A stretch of 7,646 bases of DNA from Hydrogenophaga sp. (GTDB taxonomy: Bacteria; Pseudomonadota; Gammaproteobacteria; Burkholderiales; Burkholderiaceae_C): NCBI GenBank assembly GCA_021154985.1, contig JAJNQE010000080.1:1-7646 (forward strand), in the 5' to 3' direction. The position numbers and the translations under genes are program-made. Within the stretch, counting starts at the first letter, position 1; each line of letters starts with the position of its first letter. The notes under the pieces are model-generated. The model had not been told where the DNA came from. It did not search any database and saw only the letters and a program-made list of their open reading frames with translations. Positions 6,798 to 7,646 of the stretch are shown piece after piece.

Positions 6798-6864
6798 GAA
6801 ATACCGCCGTCCAACCAAACTTCCCGCGAGCTCCCGGCACATCCCTAGAACTCCGAATTCTTCA

Positions 6865-6893
6865 ATTATATCATCAACTTACATCGAATTCAA
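6865..6893 (-). promoter_or_regulatory. Sigma-70-like promoter reading toward the tRNA fragment
   Basis: On the minus strand TTGAAT (6893-6888, four of six to TTGACA) is followed after exactly 17 bases by a perfect TATAAT (6870-6865). Transcription would start near 6858, run leftward through the tRNA-Val 3' half and stop at the terminator at 6732-6701, making an RNA of about 150-160 bases. The region is AT-rich, which raises the chance of a random match. It could be the original tRNA promoter or one carried by the inserted DNA. Confidence 0.45.
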
Positions 6894-7432
6894 TCTCCAA
6901 ATTCGACTGCCATCTATCCCGCAAAACCCTCCATGCTCCCGGCAAAGCCCGGACTTCAGTGGCGCAAGATTGGCGCGAAATCAAATTCCACAACGAGACG
7001 TCGGCCGTTCAGAATGCGCTCCCCCACCGAAGGTGCAGCAAGCCTAAGTCCCCCGCCCAAGCCTGCGTCGACCGAGCGCGAACATGGCACGGTCGACTGC
7101 TGACGGCAAGCAAATGTTGCCCAGGATTTGGGCGCTTTCAACAAATCCAGCCCTTGGTCGACCTACGCACGGTCGGGCTGGTTCGGATTCGAGCCTGGCG
7201 GGCTCAACTTTTGCACTACGCTAAGTTTGGGTGCATTCATTGTTCATGGCGCCGTGTTCAGGTGTTCACATCGGCATCATTAAGCGTTCTACAAAGTCGT
7301 TCACAGAGCGTGGTCAGCATCCGAGCGATACGCCGAGGCAACTTTGATTGACGTCACCCATTCAAGAACGCAAGAAACATGGGCTTGAACGCACTCAAAG
7401 TGAAAAGGGCAAAACGGGCTCCTTAGACAACC

Positions 7433-7481
7433 GCCAACAGCCAAGTCCGATGACAATTTGTCCATCGGTAAAAAAGTTGGC
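7433..7481. repeat. Nested inverted repeat (49 bases)
   Basis: An outer pair GCCAAC (7433-7438) and GTTGGC (7476-7481) encloses an inner near-palindrome at 7447-7468: CCGATGACAA against TTGTCCATCGG with one extra base on the right arm. The arms are separated by 8 and 7 unpaired bases, the right one being mostly A. No T-run follows on either strand in the position needed for an intrinsic terminator. It lies 26 bases from the likely end of the IS3 element. The layout recalls a recombination-site or operator hairpin, but the ends do not match the integron attC consensus (RYYYAAC and GTTRRRY), so no class is assigned. Confidence 0.5.
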
Positions 7482-7507
7482 AGGTGGCGTGATGACAGAT
7501 GGCACAG

Positions 7508-7531
7508 TGGGCTTCCCCCAGTTTCCCGGAC
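7508..7531 (-). repeat. Likely terminal inverted repeat of the IS3-family element
   Basis: On the plus strand the sequence from 7508 begins TGGGCTTCCCCCAGTTTCCC and ends GGAC. It starts with TG and has the C-rich, TTTCC-GGAC form that I remember from IS3-family ends such as those of IS2. It lies 7 bases beyond the transposase stop codon, as expected for the 3' end of such an element. The opposite end is outside the window, so the repeat cannot be confirmed here. Confidence 0.5.
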
Positions 7532-7538
7532 GGTTTGC

Positions 7539-7646
7539 TTAGCCCATTAAGCCTTGCTCAAAGTCGACCGGGCTGAGGAAGTCTAGCTTTGAGTGTTTGC
7601 GCACCGGGTTGTAGAAGCGCTCGATGTAATCGAACACGTCGGACCT
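7539..7646 (-). CDS. IS3-family transposase OrfB, C-terminal end (partial)
   Basis: The minus strand encodes the last 35 residues of a DDE transposase, running from the right edge to TAA at 7541-7539. The sequence RSDVFDYIERFYNPVRKHSK, then LDFLSPVDFEQGLMG, matches the well-known end of IS3-group OrfB proteins (DVFDYIE-FYN-RRHS-LG-LSP--FE). The catalytic DDE residues lie upstream, outside the window. The usual glycine in LGYLSP is replaced by aspartate-phenylalanine (LDFLSP), a minor change near the C-terminus. No stop or frameshift interrupts the visible part, so the element may be intact. The nearest recognised feature to the left is the nested inverted repeat; no host gene is visibly interrupted. 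Confidence 0.87.
   Translation of the reverse strand, partial: RSDVFDYIERFYNPVRKHSKLDFLSPVDFEQGLMG

Larger units (their letters stand above)
6798..7507. other. About 700 bases without a convincing gene, between tRNA remnant and IS3 end
   Basis: No reading frame here has recognisable motifs, a good ribosome binding site or the codon pattern of the flanking genes. The longest frames (plus 6959-7351, minus 7144-6956, plus 7348-7542) use GTG or TTG starts and look random; the last runs through the IS terminus into its coding end. The base composition is more mixed than in the chromosomal part, with a clearly AT-rich patch at about 6850-6905. Visible structure includes CGAATTC at 6854-6860 and 6885-6891, an inverted repeat GTCGACCG/CGGTCGAC (7067-7074, 7090-7097), a GCCCA/TGGGC stem at 7119-7133, three TGTTCA copies at 7241, 7255 and 7263, and a nested inverted repeat at 7433-7481. 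It is best read as accessory or decayed mobile-element DNA. No integrase fragment could be recognised. Confidence 0.6.
7508..7646 (-). mobile_element. IS3-family insertion sequence, 3' end (partial)
   Basis: The element is defined by the C-terminal end of an IS3-type transposase (OrfB) and a terminal-repeat-like sequence just behind it. Only about 139 bases are inside the window, with the bulk continuing to the right. IS3 elements normally carry two overlapping frames joined by programmed frameshifting and make a 3-4 base target duplication; neither can be examined here. The exact boundary at 7508 is inferred from the repeat-like sequence. Confidence 0.72.

Noticed and set aside
4983..6842. 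A 619-residue open frame on the minus strand across yciH and rhlE
   Set aside because: It lies antisense to the well-supported rhlE and in another frame over yciH, has no family motifs and is rich in H, R, G and A, as expected for a shadow frame in GC-rich coding DNA.
6956..7144. A 62-residue minus-strand frame ending VVEFDFAPILRH
   Set aside because: The end looks somewhat protein-like, but the TTG start is weak, an in-frame stop lies just upstream, and no family could be recognised.
7205..7235. Interleaved stems (AACTT/AAGTT and TGCAC/GTGCA) suggesting a pseudoknot
   Set aside because: Two 5-bp stems of this kind are expected by chance in several hundred bases, and there is no adjacent gene that it could control.
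6959..7351. A 130-residue plus-strand frame with GTG start
   Set aside because: No ribosome binding site, no recognisable motif, and an amino-acid mix (many R, S, C, W) typical of non-coding translation.
7433..7481. Integron attC site
   Set aside because: The outer arms (CGCCAAC and GTTGGCA) miss the RYYYAAC and GTTRRRY consensus at several positions, the site is short for attC, and no cassette ORF or integrase is present.
7348..7542. A 64-residue plus-strand frame
   Set aside because: TTG start, low-complexity polar sequence, and it crosses the IS terminal repeat into the antisense of the transposase end.
1..7646. CRISPR array
   Set aside because: No regularly spaced direct repeats of suitable length were found anywhere in the window.

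Overview
The window is GC-rich, densely coding DNA. The gene families and the order mfd-serB point to a betaproteobacterium of the order Burkholderiales, most likely family Comamonadaceae. That placement is inference from gene content and composition and was not checked by a search.

Positions 1-6701 look like ordinary chromosome. The order is: mfd (transcription-repair coupling factor, 5' end outside the window); a short dispersed-type repeat; serB (phosphoserine phosphatase); three small envelope genes on the plus strand (a BON-domain lipoprotein, an OsmB-like glycine-zipper lipoprotein, and a 49-residue two-helix membrane protein too short for most ORF calls); a convergent yciH/SUI1-like gene with an N-terminal cysteine cluster; and a divergent rhlE-type DEAD-box RNA helicase. 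The small envelope genes probably act together in osmotic or envelope stress. A UUCG-loop terminator separates the second from the third.

The character changes just after rhlE. A strong terminator for minus-strand transcription overlaps the rhlE stop codon. Behind it lies the exact 3' half of a tRNA-Val(CAC) gene, including CCA, T arm and anticodon loop, which loses tRNA structure inside the anticodon stem at about 6797. This is what an attachment-site remnant looks like after an element integrates into a tRNA 3' end. Beyond it come about 700 bases without a convincing gene: first an AT-rich patch with a good minus-strand promoter aimed at the tRNA fragment, then a nested inverted repeat at 7433-7481. 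The window ends in the 3' end of an IS3-family insertion sequence on the minus strand, with a likely terminal inverted repeat.

The most interesting part is therefore 6701-7646, read as a boundary between chromosome and an integrated or decayed mobile region. The fused unit of promoter, tRNA half and terminator could make a small chimeric RNA. No complete new defence or metabolic system is visible; the body of any island would lie to the right of the window.
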